Shown here: piece by piece, positions 22,923 to 34,990 of the stretch
Layout: every line of letters begins with the position of its first letter
Position numbering within the stretch: the stretch's first letter is position 1
NCBI GenBank assembly: GCA_036346395.1
Contig: CM070604.1
Coordinates: 3,705,904-3,769,903 of the forward strand
Length of the DNA: 64,000 bases
From: Hsuehochloa calcarea
Lineage: Eukaryota > Streptophyta > Magnoliopsida > Poales > Poaceae
Reading direction: 5' to 3'
Position numbers and translations under genes: made by a program
Notes under the pieces: model-generated
The model's input: only the letters and a program-made list of their open reading frames with translations
Database searches by the model: none
Told to the model about the DNA's origin: nothing

Positions 22923-24493
22923 TGTTGGAAATATGCCCTAGAGGCAATCATAGAGATGATGATATTTCGTTATGTTCATGATTTTGATAATATGTTATCG
23001 TGTTCCTTGAATGAATCATCAGTTATAGATCAATAAGTATGTGACTTGTTCGTGGAACTCTTTAACTTATATGATATCATTCTAAATGTATCCTTGGTCG
23101 GATGTCACTGGTCGGAACACCAGTGACTCTAAGATCAGCACATGTATTGATTGATAGACATGTTTCACCGGTCATGGATATGGGGATATCGAATCAATAA
23201 TGTGAGCACATGTTAGAGAACATGGGGTTGGATAGACTCATCATTGAGACACTATTGAGATTGCTATGAATCTATATGTCATTAGTTGGTCTCAAGTAAT
23301 GATGATGTATAATCCTTAGACCTGAGATCAGCATGGTTTCCTACATGTGTAATAACATTGTTAGGGGTTGCCAAATACTACTTGTAACTAGGTAGTTACA
23401 AAGGTAGCTTTCGGGTATGCTATGAAACATGCGGAGGGATGTGACTGGTCGAGATGGGATTTTCCCCTCCTATCATAACAGGAGAGATGTCTCTAGGCCC
23501 CTCGTGGTGATCGGATAAAGAAAGTGCATGGCCATACCACTAGTGGTCGAAGTGTCGACTACATGAAGTTATCCGACACTCGATCGAGAAAGTATTGAAC
23601 AGTCCATAGATGACACAATATCTCACCTGGAGTTCAACCAGACATCGTGAGGCAAAGGGAGAATGCATGAGTAGGTCGCTTAGTCGTATGGAGATACGAG
23701 CTGGTTGTAGACTGATCGAACGTAATCACAGGATGGTAAGAACCTGGTCGTAAGGAGTTACGAACTGGTCGTGACTAAATACAACCTGGTCGTATAGAGG
23801 TACGAACTGGTCGTAAGTGAGGAGGACCTGATCATAGATCATATTACATCAAGGTTCATCTGATATATTCTATGTGTATTTGGGAATCGTTATGTGCTGC
23901 TAGGTACCGCTAACGACTGGTGATCGAAAAAGAGTTTCCGAGTCATAACCGATTACACATGAACCTGTAGGGTCGCACACTTAAAGGGATAGGATTTGAT
24001 TTGGATGGTGATCCGAATTCTTATAGGCCATGAGTTCCTAATGTGCCTCAAGTTCGAGACCCATCATGGATGCCTATATAAAGAGGTGCGGTGGCATGGG
24101 GTGAAGGAAGAGGATGATCTTTGGAAGAACTCCCGAACCCTATAGCCACGCCTTCTCAACCACGATGTCGGTGCTAGCACTCCAGCGCGTGGTGATTCTG
24201 CCCATACGTGTGGATACCTCAGAGGTGTTGTTGCGAAGCATCAGCACTAGGACGATCCGCAAATCGTGACGGTCACCGGAGTCGAAGGAGCAGACACGCG
24301 GCGAGTACGGCCACTCGAAAGAGGAGACGCGTCGTGAGTACAACTACGACTGCATTAACTCGCTACAACGACTCTACTTCCGCTACGAGTCGGCGCGTCC
24401 AGCGGTAATCTCATGATCTATCACTAGCGATGGTTCCTTGGTTGCGCGGTATTTTTTTTGTTTGTGCTATCGTAGCATTGCCACGGTCCTTCA
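22923..24493 (+). repeat. 5' LTR of the Angela-like copia
   Basis: A 1571-bp LTR from TGTTGGAAAT to GGTCCTTCA. A TATATAAAG box near 24076-24083 fits a promoter in the LTR. A 21-bp tandem array lies at 23744-23848. Confidence 0.85.
23744..23848 (+). repeat. 21-bp tandem array of a CTGGTCGTA unit in the copia LTR
   Basis: Five units start at 23744, 23765, 23786, 23807 and 23828, an exact 21-bp period. Typical unit: CTGGTCGTAAGGAGTTACGA, where GTCGTA/TTACGA can pair. The last unit is worn. Confidence 0.9.
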
Positions 24494-24494
24494 G

Positions 24495-24506
24495 TGGTAT
24501 CAGAGC
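24495..24506 (+). other. Primer binding site (initiator Met tRNA type)
   Basis: TGGTATCAGAGC, one base after the LTR end, is the classical complement to the 3' end of plant initiator methionine tRNA. Confidence 0.95.
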
Positions 24507-25992
24507 CATACCGTCTAGTTTTAGATTCGGATTGGACACATATTGTGATATGTGGAAGTTATAGATGTGATCTATCTCTGTTTCTGGTAGTCGATTTGAT
24601 CGACCATGTGCATTGGTGGTAAGATGGGTTTTTATTCGTTATTCCGTGATCGTGCTTGCATGGTCGTATCACGACTTGCCTCTACCGGTCGGTTTCCGCC
24701 ATCGGGGTAGACAGTGATCGTATATCCATTGGAGCACGCGAAGATCAATGTGGTTGATCGAATCGGAGTTGCGATTGTTAAGTACCGGATGTATTATTGC
24801 GCTTGTTCACGATCACATTGCATGATATTCCTACCGGTCGGAATTCCGCCATCGGAGTATGTCGCAGTGTGTGGTCGTATCAAGGTATTGATCAGATCGG
24901 TTTGGAATAGGATTAATATGATTAATCTGATGATTTCCAAGGCTCGGTTACGTGAATAAGATTCATGTTTCGAAAAATTTTCGAGCGCGCTGCCCTCGTC
25001 CAGCGAGGGCATTGCCCCTTCGAACCCCGCCCGCTAATCGGCTAGCGGGACCGTCGTGCTGGATATTTGGACTGCGCTTTTTATATAGTGTGTGTTCTTG
25101 TTGCCCGATAGAATGTTATTCCATGCCTAACTCATTGTTACAAGGATTGATGTGAATAGTATGACCCATGATGTATGAGATGCATGCATGTGTGTAATGT
25201 TCATGACCTGCGTGTCATGTTTATTGCAACCCAAGGCTGTCTATATTTGTATAACGGCCTGCGTGTCGACTTGTGGTGCTTTTTCACTCCTTGTAATTTT
25301 ATCCCTGGTGCTGTTAGGAGTAATGGCTTAAATGAGAGTACTTGGAGGTTTTGGCAACTTGGAGACATGACGAATAGGATGCTTGGCGATGGAGATCACC
25401 ACGAGGAAGGGTCATACTATATCACAATGCAATTTGATTGTTTGTGAATGCCCTTATATTCCTGTTCATTTATTTCTATGTATGTTATTTAATTGCTTGA
25501 AATGCTTTTAACATGGTAGAAGTAAAATTCCCTCAGGTAATATTAAGTTAAATTGATGTCCTCCCAATTAGCTGCACCATCCATATTCTTGTATTTTAAT
25601 GGTAGGTCTTGCTAAAGTAGAGTGCCATTAATATTTCTTGACTCGATGGGTTTGTGTCGAACACTTACACGCAAGCGTTAGTTTTACTTGACAAGGTCAT
25701 CATAACGGTTATGGACCTTGGGGCATAGGGTTGGGTGCCGGAGCATAGAGATGCTGCCCAACAACAAGAGTCATATAGAGATATGATTAGCAAGGGATTG
25801 CTTACCAAATTCATTAATCTTCTAGCAGTGATGCCAAAACTCACTAGTTGATTAACTGATTGTGGGTCTTGAATCACTAAAATGTCATAAGAGGGATATG
25901 GTTTTTAGTGGGAGTATTTTCATTAAATTATTTAATAGAAGTTACTTTTCTTGAACATATGTCTTAGTTTTACATATTTCATGTTGTAGATC

Positions 25993-26345
25993 ATGGCACC
26001 AACTGCTGTACCTACATCCAGTTTTGCTTTACGTTCGATACTTGATAAGGAAAAACTGAATGGAACAAATTTGACGGACTGGTCCCGCAACCTGAGAATT
26101 GTTCTTAGGCAAGATAAAAAGGAACATATTCTAGAGGAACCAATTCCTGATGTGCCTGCTGAGAATGCCTGCTGCTGCTCTTAAAACAACCTATAAAAAG
26201 GCTTGTGATGAGTCCCTTGATGTTAGATGTCTCATGCTTGATGCCTTGAACTCAGACCTTCAGAAGTAGTTTGAGAACATTGAGGCCTACGATATGATCA
26301 TGGCGCTCAAAGGTATGTTTGAGACACAAGCAAGGACTAAGAGAT
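25993..26345 (+). pseudogene. Copia gag N-terminal fragment
   Basis: Starts MAPTAVPTSSFALRSILDKE, then KLNGTNLTDWSRNLRIVLRQ, the start of Angela-type gag. A frame change at about 26170 leads to the next block (TYKKACDESLDVRCLMLDAL), a stop follows at LQK*, then EAYDMIMALKGMFETQARTK. Similarity ends near RYD at about 26345. The fragment lacks the zinc knuckle and all of pol. Confidence 0.8.
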
Positions 26346-27020
26346 ATGATCGTTGCTGCATTCACCATGTCTTGGCTCAGCTGCAGGCCAGTCGGTATGC
26401 AAGAAGACAACATTGCAATGCCTCCCCACCACCACCACCACTACCACTTGTGATAGTGGTGCGATCTGGGGCATATTTTTAGTGTCTTTCAGCAAAGACA
26501 TGAAATTTGGGTGTGCTACAGCCAATAACACGAAATTTTGAGATGTGACTTTGACCTTTAATTTTTTAACTTTATATTATTACATACTAATAAAATTATA
26601 ATATTATGAAAGTATGTTTAACGACACATCTAATGATATAATTTTCATATAGCCAATCTAGATAGTTTTAATGATTTTTAAAAAATAATATTAGTTTAAA
26701 AGATAATTATAAAAATAAATAGTCAAATTTTTTTTACAAAACTAGGTGTCTGTCACCAATTGGAATGGTGGCAGGTTGCACCGGCGACAGAGGGTTCAAC
26801 AATACAGAAAGGTCCCTGACGCTAGTTAAATTGGAGACAGACCCCTGTAGTCAATTCAACTGGCGACAGAGATCCTCTACACTGCTTTTGTACTGGCCAT
26901 TTCTGAGCACATATTTTGTCAAAAAAATTACACTGGTATTACATAAACATTCAGCACAATGTCATAATATATTATGTCGACAAATCATAATGACATTACA
27001 TAGCATTCAACGCAACGCCG

Positions 27021-28712
27021 TTACATATTTTGTTGACAAATCGCAATGGCGCCGCGCATGAACCAATTATACACATCAGCTAGATTGGTTATCATGACAC
27101 CATATCGTGCACCACCCGTGTCATGTAGCAGTGACCACTTCTCCTTAGGCTCGTGCTCATTCCAGTCCGAGAAGTATTTCACCTGCACCCCCGTCTTCCT
27201 CGCCACACTAGTACCATCTCTGGGTAGTTGTGGCAATGCTTTAGGGGCCTGGTCATCGCTTGGGGTGGCCTTTTTTGCTGCCTCTCTTCTGTGCGTCTAG
27301 GTCCGCTCATTCAGAATCTTCCAGAGTGCTTCAAACTTTTGATGCTGGTTCTAGTAAAACAGCCGCTTGAATAGGTTCATCAAGTCCTTGTTGCGGAACC
27401 GCTTATAGAAGTTTGCATCCAAGTGCCTCATACACCACCTGCTCTGTAGATCCGTCCATGAAAGTGGTTCGTTCTCTCCTTATTGTAGCTGAGTTATTGC
27501 ACTCAGCAGGCCCACATATCGATCATGTATGATGTATACGTTAGGACGGTCTTGTACAACAGAAATCCTTAAATTCCTCAGGAACCACAACTAGCTGTTT
27601 GTGTTCTCGCTTTCAATGAAAGCGAATGCCAGGAGAAGAACTTGATTGTTCTCGTCCATCGTTATTGCAGTCAGTATCTGGCCCTTATACTTTCCAGTCA
27701 GGAATGTAACATCTACGGACAAGATTGGACGGTAGTACCGGAATGCATTGATGCATGAACTAAAGGCGAAGAATGCTCGCTTCAGTGCCCTCTTATTGGC
27801 CCACTTCAGATGCATGGAATCTTGAATGTCAACATGAGTGCCAGGATTCCTATCTTGTATGACTCGGAGTAGCCCCAGTAGGTTGTGATAGCTGTCCCCA
27901 AATGTACCGAATCTTCATTCCAATGCCTTTCATTTTGCCCTCCCTGGAACCTTGTCTTAATCGCCTAACTGATGGATCGTGGCTCAAAATCTAGACTATC
28001 CACGATCTCATCGTATATGAGGTTCGCGATGAAGCCTGATGATAGGTTCATGTGGGACTGCACTAACTCAACAACGACACATGTGTGAGAGACCACTATA
28101 GAGTATTTCTAGTAGGTGTCCAACTTAGACTGAAATGCGTACACTCGCCAAGGGCATCACTCTATGTCGCACTTCGCGTCATAGCATTTTGGGTTAGACT
28201 TGATAACTGTGAATGTACGCCGCACCGACAAGACCCAGAATTTGACCGCCTCCTGCATGCCTCCTTGCATTTGTACATAGATCCTTGCATGACCTCGCTC
28301 TGATCGTACTCCCGCAGCACACAGAAGCCTTCGTTAATAACGAGGTTGTCGAATTGGCATGTGTTCCACTCGGATAGAACCGCCCACTGGTACACATCAT
28401 CCTCGTCATCGGATCCTTCATCTTCTGACAATGTCACGTAGTCCCGGTCTTCGAAATCCATCCTTTGCACTAGGGCTTCTAGATCCTCACTCTCGTTAGC
28501 AAGCCCGCTAGCTTGCCTGACAAAAGGAGCTCCTTCTGCAGGGTCTTCATCGACAGTATCAACAACTCCAGGATATTCGGCCATTGTGTGTGCCGCGCTG
28601 TGGCTGGAGTCCTCGACTTCTTTTTCAGCATCACCACCTCCTTCTTGTTCAGCCGCCAATGCAGGAATGTGCTTGGCATATGCCTAGTCCAGAAGGACCA
28701 AATCCCACCGTC
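27021..28712 (-). pseudogene. MuDR-type MULE transposase, degenerate
   Basis: From the 5' side: an acidic N-terminal region (about 28659-28380, for example LSEDEGSDDEDDVYQW), a MuDR DNA-binding block (MYKCKEACRRRS, about 28270), and the MULE catalytic domain at 27815-27591. That domain reads KRAFFAFSSCINAFRYYRPI, LSVDVTFLTGKYKG, LTAITMDENNQVLLLAFAF and IESENTNS, with the first catalytic Asp in SVDVTF. IIHDRYVGLL follows (about 27520; the second Asp), then RHLDANFYKRFRNKDLMNLF and, at 27236-27021, WSLLHDTGGARYGVMITNLA. Blocks change frame and some stops occur. The N-terminus ends at the LTR insertion. Confidence 0.75.
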
Positions 28713-29526
28713 TGTCGATGTTTTAGAACCGAACATATGTAATGATTGTTTGATTCGGGGGTCTCCAAGACTCAAATCACACAGAGAGAATGACACATGG
28801 ATTTTTATATATGTTCGGAACTTCTCCAGAGAGAATAGCAACCCTACTCCTGTGTGGCTATATTAAGGATGTTGGTTACAGATCAAGAGAAAGACTGAAA
28901 TGCAATGTCTTGTGCTCCTGATTGTGTATTTATCCCACTCTACCCCTCCGCCGTCCGGTGATTTCTCCTTTTATAGTGTGCTCGAAGTGGACGATAATTT
29001 CTCCATCCGAAAGGGCGTATCAATGCTTCAGGTGATGGCGCATTTACCATAGATTTTAGTTGGAGAAGTAGCATTCCTACATCGCCAGACAGTTATCACC
29101 AGGACAGAGAATTTAATCGTGCAGTTATTCTAGAGAATAATAGCGTATATTGACTGTTTATATGTCCTAATCAATTGAGTCTACTTGTCTATAAGCTCGA
29201 TCAATTATAGGGTGGTCATAACTAACTCTGGCCGTAGGAGGGCTTATGACCATGAGGTGATCATAGAAGAACTTACGATTATGTGCTAGTCGTATAAGAA
29301 CTTACGACTATGGAGTGGTCGTAGTTGACCTGGTCGTAGAAGGACATACGACCATGAGGTGATCGTAGAACAACTTACGATCACGAGGTAGTCGTAGAAG
29401 ATCTTACGACTACAACTTCTCCCTTATGAACATTAAGGGGTATATTCAAGAACCATATAATGGAGTCCTTATCCATAATAAGGATTACGGATAAATAATT
29501 AAATGAGAATTTATATATCCTCGTCA
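28713..29526 (-). repeat. 3' LTR of the nested gypsy element
   Basis: An 814-bp LTR read on the minus strand from TGACGAGGATATATAAATTC to AACATCGACA. A purine-rich tract (GAAGCTGGAGGGCCAG) stands just outside its start, as a polypurine tract should. A TATAAAAGG box near 28970-28980 fits its promoter. A 29-bp array occupies 29222-29416. Confidence 0.8.
29222..29416. repeat. 29-bp palindromic array in the LTR
   Basis: The (T/C)CGTA-type anchors lie at 29232, 29261, 29290, 29319, 29334, 29363 and 29392: a 29-bp step except for one 15-bp step. Units carry GTCGTA...TTACGAC, able to form a short hairpin. Smaller two-unit copies with the same spacing are at 29572/29601 and 29705/29734. Confidence 0.9.
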
Positions 29527-31059
29527 TCTGGCCCTCCAGCTTCAAGTGAAAGTACCTACTTGGGAAAGGAGTTGTAGATGATCTTACGACTAGAAGATTG
29601 CCGTAGAAGGGTGGTCGAAGGAAAGACTCTTCGACTGGTAGTTCATTTGACCAGAAACAAACTTGGTCAAGAGGTTTCCAGGAAACCTTACGACTATAAG
29701 GTGGTCGTAGGAAATCTTACGACTACAAAGTGGTTGTAGTATGGTAATAGGAAGTAAATCCTTTCTGACTGGTATTTCATTTGACTAGAAAAAGACTTGG
29801 TCAAGAAGGTAATTTCGCTTGAGGTGTAAAGACAGACTCGGTTTTCTCGAATAAACAAATTTACAAATCTGTATCGACTCTCATAGACCTGTCTGTTGGA
29901 GCGTTTCCCAAAGAGGTGGCAACTCTTGGGATGCCACGTCTTTAAACCAAGTGTGCGGTTATAAAAACTTTTCGTGGGTGCGATTGTAGGGTTCTTACTT
30001 TCCCCAATCACTCCAACTATTCATCAAACTTTTGCATTCTCCACCGCCAACCAAATCATACGCCTCCAAGCCTCCTCCCCTTAAGAAAGATGGACACAGC
30101 CGCTTCCCAGTGGGCCAAATCAGAGATGGATGCGACCAAGATGAAAGCTCTGGTCGCCGTCGAGAAGATCCCAAAGAAGGAGTTCATGAAGTGGATTGAG
30201 TCTTATAGGCAACATTGGCTGTCAGGGGAGATTGGGCAGATCCCCGTCTTCTAGGCGTACTGTGAGTGTGGCATTCGATTGCCTGCTCACCCTTTCTTCA
30301 CGCCCGCACTCGAACACTTTGGGGTGGAATTGGTGAACCTCGTTCCCAATTCTATCACAATATTAGGTGTATTCGTATAATTGTGTGAGGCCTAACTGGG
30401 GATTCCAACCGACTTGGAGTAGTTCTAGTATTTTTACGGGATGAACCGGCTGGCGGGAGTCGCCAGTAGTTGTAGTCTGAAGCACCACGACAGGAAGTCG
30501 AAGGAGTACATTCAGATGTTCACCCGGTCTTCATGGTCGAGATGGAAGAAAAGGTGGTTCTACTGGGAGACAACCAGTAAAGACAACCTCTCTTTCGCCG
30601 GGAACGCAGCCGAGAAGATTTCTTCGTGGGATTCGACTCCCAAGGATCTTGGCTAGATCGCCCCCTACATTCAAGCCATCAAGGACTTGAAGGAGGAGGC
30701 GCTCACCGGTTGGCACGTGGTTAAGGATTTCATCACGCACCGCATTAGCCTTCTAAAGAAACAAGCACATCCCATATGGAAGTACTCTGGGTCGCAAGAC
30801 CCAACCATAGATTACAAGCAGGCTAAATAAACATTCAATTTAGCTCTCTTTCTATTGATTTTGAACTTGATTATTAAAAGTTTATTTGCTCCTGCAGATC
30901 TCACATAAGTAAAAATTGACGCTCGGGTCAAGATCGTTTGTGAGAAATCCTCGCCACCAAACGTGGCAGCTCCTCAAATCCTTGTGGTTTTAACCGCAGA
31001 GGATAGGAGGGAAAGCCTAAAGGTAATCAAGGACTGGTTTCTTCTTTAGGATCTTGTAG

Positions 31060-31192
31060 TGGTAGAAAAACTTACGACTAGGTACTGGTCGTAGAAGGAC
31101 TTACGACCGGAGAATGGTCATGGAAAAACTCACGACTAGAGGGTTGTCGTAGAAAAACTTACGACTAGGTTCTGGTCGTAGAAAACTTACAA
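31060..31192. repeat. 29-bp palindromic array in an intron of the antisense gene
   Basis: Anchors at 31060, 31089, 31118, 31147 and 31176, exactly 29 bp apart. Units alternate between GTAGAAAAACTTACGACTA and GTAGAAGGACTTACGACC forms. Confidence 0.9.
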
Positions 31193-32634
31193 CCCCTTAA
31201 TAATACTTCTTTCTCTGACTTCTGCAGAAAGTATGCATGGAAGACCGTCGAGACGATGAAGAGGTCAAATTAATGGTTGTTGGCGCGGCGATGGAGCAAG
31301 TCGAGGCTCCTCTGGACAAAAAGCATCGGCTCGTGAAAGTCACCAACATGGGAGGCGCAAGCTCGAGCTCTGCTGCTCTGACCAGGCCTTTTGCATGGTT
31401 CGTTGCAGAAATGGCTACTGCAGAGAAGGCAAAAGCGGCTGAAGCATTCAAACGCAAAGTCACCAAGATTAAGGTACCCTTTTACTACGATAATAAGACT
31501 TTCGCAGTTTCTGCCGCCCATAACTTTGTCGAGCAACAATTAAGAGAGAACTAAAAGAGTTTTATGTCTTTTGTGAAGGAAACCGCTGCACTAGCAATGT
31601 CTATGGTCGAGGCCAGTGCCGCCCTTGATGTGGTTGAGATAGGTCTCGGCCATCCGGAGAGCCAGGAGGCTCAAGGAGCGGTAGTGCTCGCTCAATACCC
31701 ATGACCAGACGTGGTCGTGCTTGAGAAGAAATCGAAGAAATTTTCTTTTGGGAAGGTTTCTTCCAGATTCAAGATCAAATCTGGCACACGAAGGTATGTA
31801 AGAATACAAAAGTGTAAGAACATCATTTACCTTTTGTTTTTACCATTTGACACATTTTCCTTCTTGTTATCTTAGTGCAACTCCTCCAGCCCTCAAGGAC
31901 GTTATGTCGAGGAATCCACTGCTATTTCTCCAGCAGTTAGAGGAATGACAGTGGCGGTGGTCGAACGGTCGTCCACCGTCCGAGTGGTGGAAGAGGTCGT
32001 TGCTGCCAAAGCAACCGCGACCATAGGAGTGGTCGTAGAGGCTGAGGCGAAAACAACGCATGATGTTGTGGAGGCATCAGGCCAAGGCGATGGATCATTG
32101 GGCCACCGCACCGGGAAGGAAGTCGTCATAGGCGTTCCTCCCGGTCCGAAGGAGCTATCGTCACCGAATCAGAAGAAGAAGAATATGTTAACTTCTTTTC
32201 TGAATTCTTCGGTCCGGCTTTCGTTGTGGGGTCTTCTAATTTCAGGTATCGTAGACGAGTTCCACACCCCATGGATATTCCTGACATGGGGAATGTTTTT
32301 GATGACGAGAGACTCGAAAAGGTGTGGTGGAATTGGGTTTAAGAGCTTAATGAACTGAAGAACCCTACATGCGTACTCTCCACGTTTGCTCAAACGAGTA
32401 TCAACGTAAGTGCTTGTTAGTCAACATTTATATATGTGGCTTTTCTCACCTCTGACTGTCCTTCTTTATGCAGAGAGCTCTAGAGCAAATTGTCACTGTT
32501 GTATAGTACAACAGACAACTTATACAGCTGCGACAGGAGAATGCGGAACTCTGAGAGCAGGAAGAAAGATGGTAATTCACTATTATTCGTAGTCGTTTAT
32601 GTTTCGACCACTTGCACAGTGTTTATGGGGATTA

Positions 32635-32918
32635 TCGTAGGAGAACTTACGCTATGTGCTGGTCGTAGAAGAACTAACGACCTGGAAAATGTCGTAGAAA
32701 AACTTACGACTAGATACTGGTCGTAGGAGAACTTACGACTAGATGATTATCGTAGAAAAACTTACGACTATGTGCTGGTCGTAGAAGAACTTACGATCAG
32801 GAAAATATCGTAGAAAAACTTACGACTGGATAATGGTCGTCGAAGAACATACGACCAGAGGATTGTCGTAGAAAAACTTACGACTTGGTACCAGTCATAG
32901 AAATACTTACAACCGCTT
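32635..32918. repeat. 29-bp palindromic array, ten units
   Basis: Anchors TCGTA or TCATA at 32635, 32663, 32692, 32721, 32750, 32779, 32808, 32837, 32866 and 32895: one 28-bp step, then 29 bp throughout. Units broadly alternate between GGTCGTAGAAGAACTTACGA and GTCGTAGAAAAACTTACGAC, so there is a 58-bp higher-order repeat. It ends shortly before an intron acceptor-like site at 32952. Confidence 0.92.
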
Positions 32919-34099
32919 GTCCTATGCTCATATCTATTCTTTTCCTCTGTAGGTTCAAGAGCAACAAAAAGTCTTTGCCAGATTCGCTCGACTACGAGAA
33001 GGTCGAGACGAAAAAGCTAAGTGAAGAGAGAGAAGCCCTTCTGAAGAAGCTTCAGGAGGCAAACTCTGTAATTCAAAAGTTACAGGGACAAATAAACGGT
33101 AAGTGCTGAACTTAAGACCGCTTAGAACCTTCTTTTCTTTTTCTAACCCTCATTCCTTTTTAGAAAAATAGGTCGAAATGGGGAAGCTCGAAACCGAGGT
33201 CAAAGACTAGACCATGGTTGTTCACGAGATTTCCCATATCGCCAAAGCAAAAGATCATGGGGTTATGTCTTGGGAGGAGCGCTATGCAAAAAAACACTGT
33301 CTCTCATCACGATGAAGTCAAGAAGTTAGATTCTCGACTTGGAGGTAAACACGTCTTTTCCTGCGACCAGTTTTGTTTTCCTTTAGCGGTCACATTATCC
33401 GACTAGCCTTATTCTTTTCAGAGCAAGCAGTTGAAATAAAACAACTCCATGAGGCTTCGACTAGTCCTGACAACATTTCTCTCCTTAACAATGTACTCAG
33501 TGGGCGACATGCCGATGAGGTTGCTCCTCGTGAAGACAAGATAATTGCTCACTTGAGTACCATTAGAAAATAAGTCAGGACTTTGCAATAGTTGATGACC
33601 ACTCTGAAGACCAACCAAGCTGATTCGATAAAGGAGGCGGTCGAAGGCGGAATAAGTTTTGTTTTGGTAAAACTTAAAGTTCATGACCCTAACTTTAATC
33701 TGCAACCAGTCAAAGCCGACTTCGACTGCTCTGAAGCAGAAGCGGAGCAGTTGATGGAAGATATGCAGTCGATCAGCAAGGCAGTCATGGTGGAGATGCA
33801 GATAGGATCTCCTTCGTCAGAGTAGTTTGTAATTGGAACCTACAAAGATAAGTTTGTAGATATATATGATCCTTTCTTATTCCTGAAAAATCATCTTGTC
33901 GAGTAGTTAGTAACTCATAAGATAATGAATGAAAAAAGAGATTAAGACTAAGAATTAAAGTCATATTAATAACTTTATCCTAGCCCCGACTATTTGCTTA
34001 GTTTATTTAGATAAACTAAGTAAATAGTATTAAAAGGGTTTTCTGAAAAAGAGAGGTTTGGCTAACTTATAGTCTATGATCCCGATTATAATGCACTGG

Positions 34100-34690
34100 T
34101 CGTAAGAGTAGTAATGAGTTGACGCTAAGAAGTTCCTTCTAGTGGGCAGGACCACGTGCAGAAAGGAAAGGCTTCGACTAGGTGATGTTATCATCTCCGA
34201 CTAGATTAATTAAATCAAGAGTGGAAACTTGAGTTAGACAAACGTCTGGAGTTCCTTTAGAATTCGTTTGACCTTTTCGAGTGCACCCAATAGGTTTGCC
34301 CTGGTAGTAAGAGTTAGAAACAAGACGACGCTAGGAAGTTCCTTCTAGTGGGCAGGAACACATGTAGAGAGGAAAGATTTCGACTAGATGTTGTGTCTTT
34401 CTCCAACTAGTTAGAACCAACCTAGTTTACCAAGAGTAGTCAAACAAATTACCAAAGTGTACTCTGCTTAGAGTATTTTTCAAAACGAATGAAGAAATAA
34501 ACTAAGGTAGTAAGAGTTGGCTTGAAAATATTTTGACCATGTTTGTTGAACCCGAGCTCTTTGTGTTGGCAACAAAAGTGAGAAATGAGTCGACACTAGG
34601 AAGTTCATTCTAGTGGGCAAGACTACGTGCAGAAAGAAAATGTTTCGACTAGGTGATGTTCCTATCCTTTCACCTAGTGTAAAGATGGGC
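34100..34690. repeat. Three dispersed-tandem copies of a roughly 100-bp unit
   Basis: GAC(G/A)CTA(A/G)GAAGTTC(C/A)TTC, then TAGTGGGCA, occurs at 34121, 34327 and 34592. Each copy is followed by ACGTGCAGA-like sequence and TCGACTAG(G/A)TG. Copies are 206 and 265 bases apart. Non-coding. Confidence 0.75.
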
Positions 34691-34829
34691 TGGATACCAG
34701 TTGTAAAAAAACTTACGACCAGGGGATAGTCAAAAAATTATCGAAGTGCTACTCAAAGTAAGATAATAAAGATAGAATGAACTTGATACTTTATTGTCGG
34801 GGTGGTTGGTTACATATAAAATTTGTGTA

Positions 34830-34990
34830 ACTAGTCGATATTCCAAGAGTTCGAATAACGTAAAATTATCGAAGTGCTATTCTGGAGGACCACTCCTATG
34901 TACGCTGCTTTGGTCTTGTCAGGGGCACTGACTCCGATTAGGAATAACGTAAATCAATCCCATTGGGACCCTCAAGAATAGTCCGACATA
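34830..34990 (-). pseudogene. Integrase C-terminal tail of the nested gypsy element
   Basis: On the minus strand RYSNSWNID followed by a stop and LHKFYM matches the SNSWNIDQLHKFFV end of the integrase at 11560-11600. The part before it is too worn to align by eye. It marks the pol end of the inverted element. Confidence 0.5.

Larger units (their letters stand above)
22923..26350 (+). mobile_element. Angela/BARE-like copia retrotransposon, 5' part only
   Basis: The 5' LTR, primer site, leader and gag start are present. Similarity to copia gag stops at about 26345, shortly before the left inverted repeat of the MULE. No 3' part was found elsewhere in the window, so the rest was deleted rather than merely separated. 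The LTR start TGTTGGAAATATGCCCTAGA is the sequence typical of BARE/Angela/RIRE1 elements. The five bases before it are GTTGT. Confidence 0.85.
30090..33825 (+). pseudogene. Transposase_28-type antisense gene of the nested element, many stops
   Basis: Starts MDTAASQWAKSEMDATKMKA. The conserved core follows with stops at several points: GEIGQIPVF*AYCECGIRLP, FGVELVNLVPNSI, LGIPTDLE. WFYWETTSKDNLSF matches the WFYMM...DSLYY block of the sister copy. Later exons give coiled-coil pieces (VETKKLSEEREALLKKLQEA, 32990-33100) and a C-terminal block (AVEGGISFVLVKLKVHDPNF, VKADFDCSEAEAEQLMEDMQ) like 13010-12696. Intron-like gaps before 31228 (CTTCTGCAG) and 32953 (CCTCTGTAG) contain the 29-bp arrays. 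The gene cannot encode an intact protein. Confidence 0.7.

Noticed and set aside
24495..24506. tRNA-like sequence
   Set aside because: It is only the 12-base primer site of a retrotransposon, with no tRNA arms; the same holds for 63151-63162.
32635..32918. CRISPR-like array
   Set aside because: Units are contiguous 29-bp tandem repeats without unique spacers, inside a plant retrotransposon.
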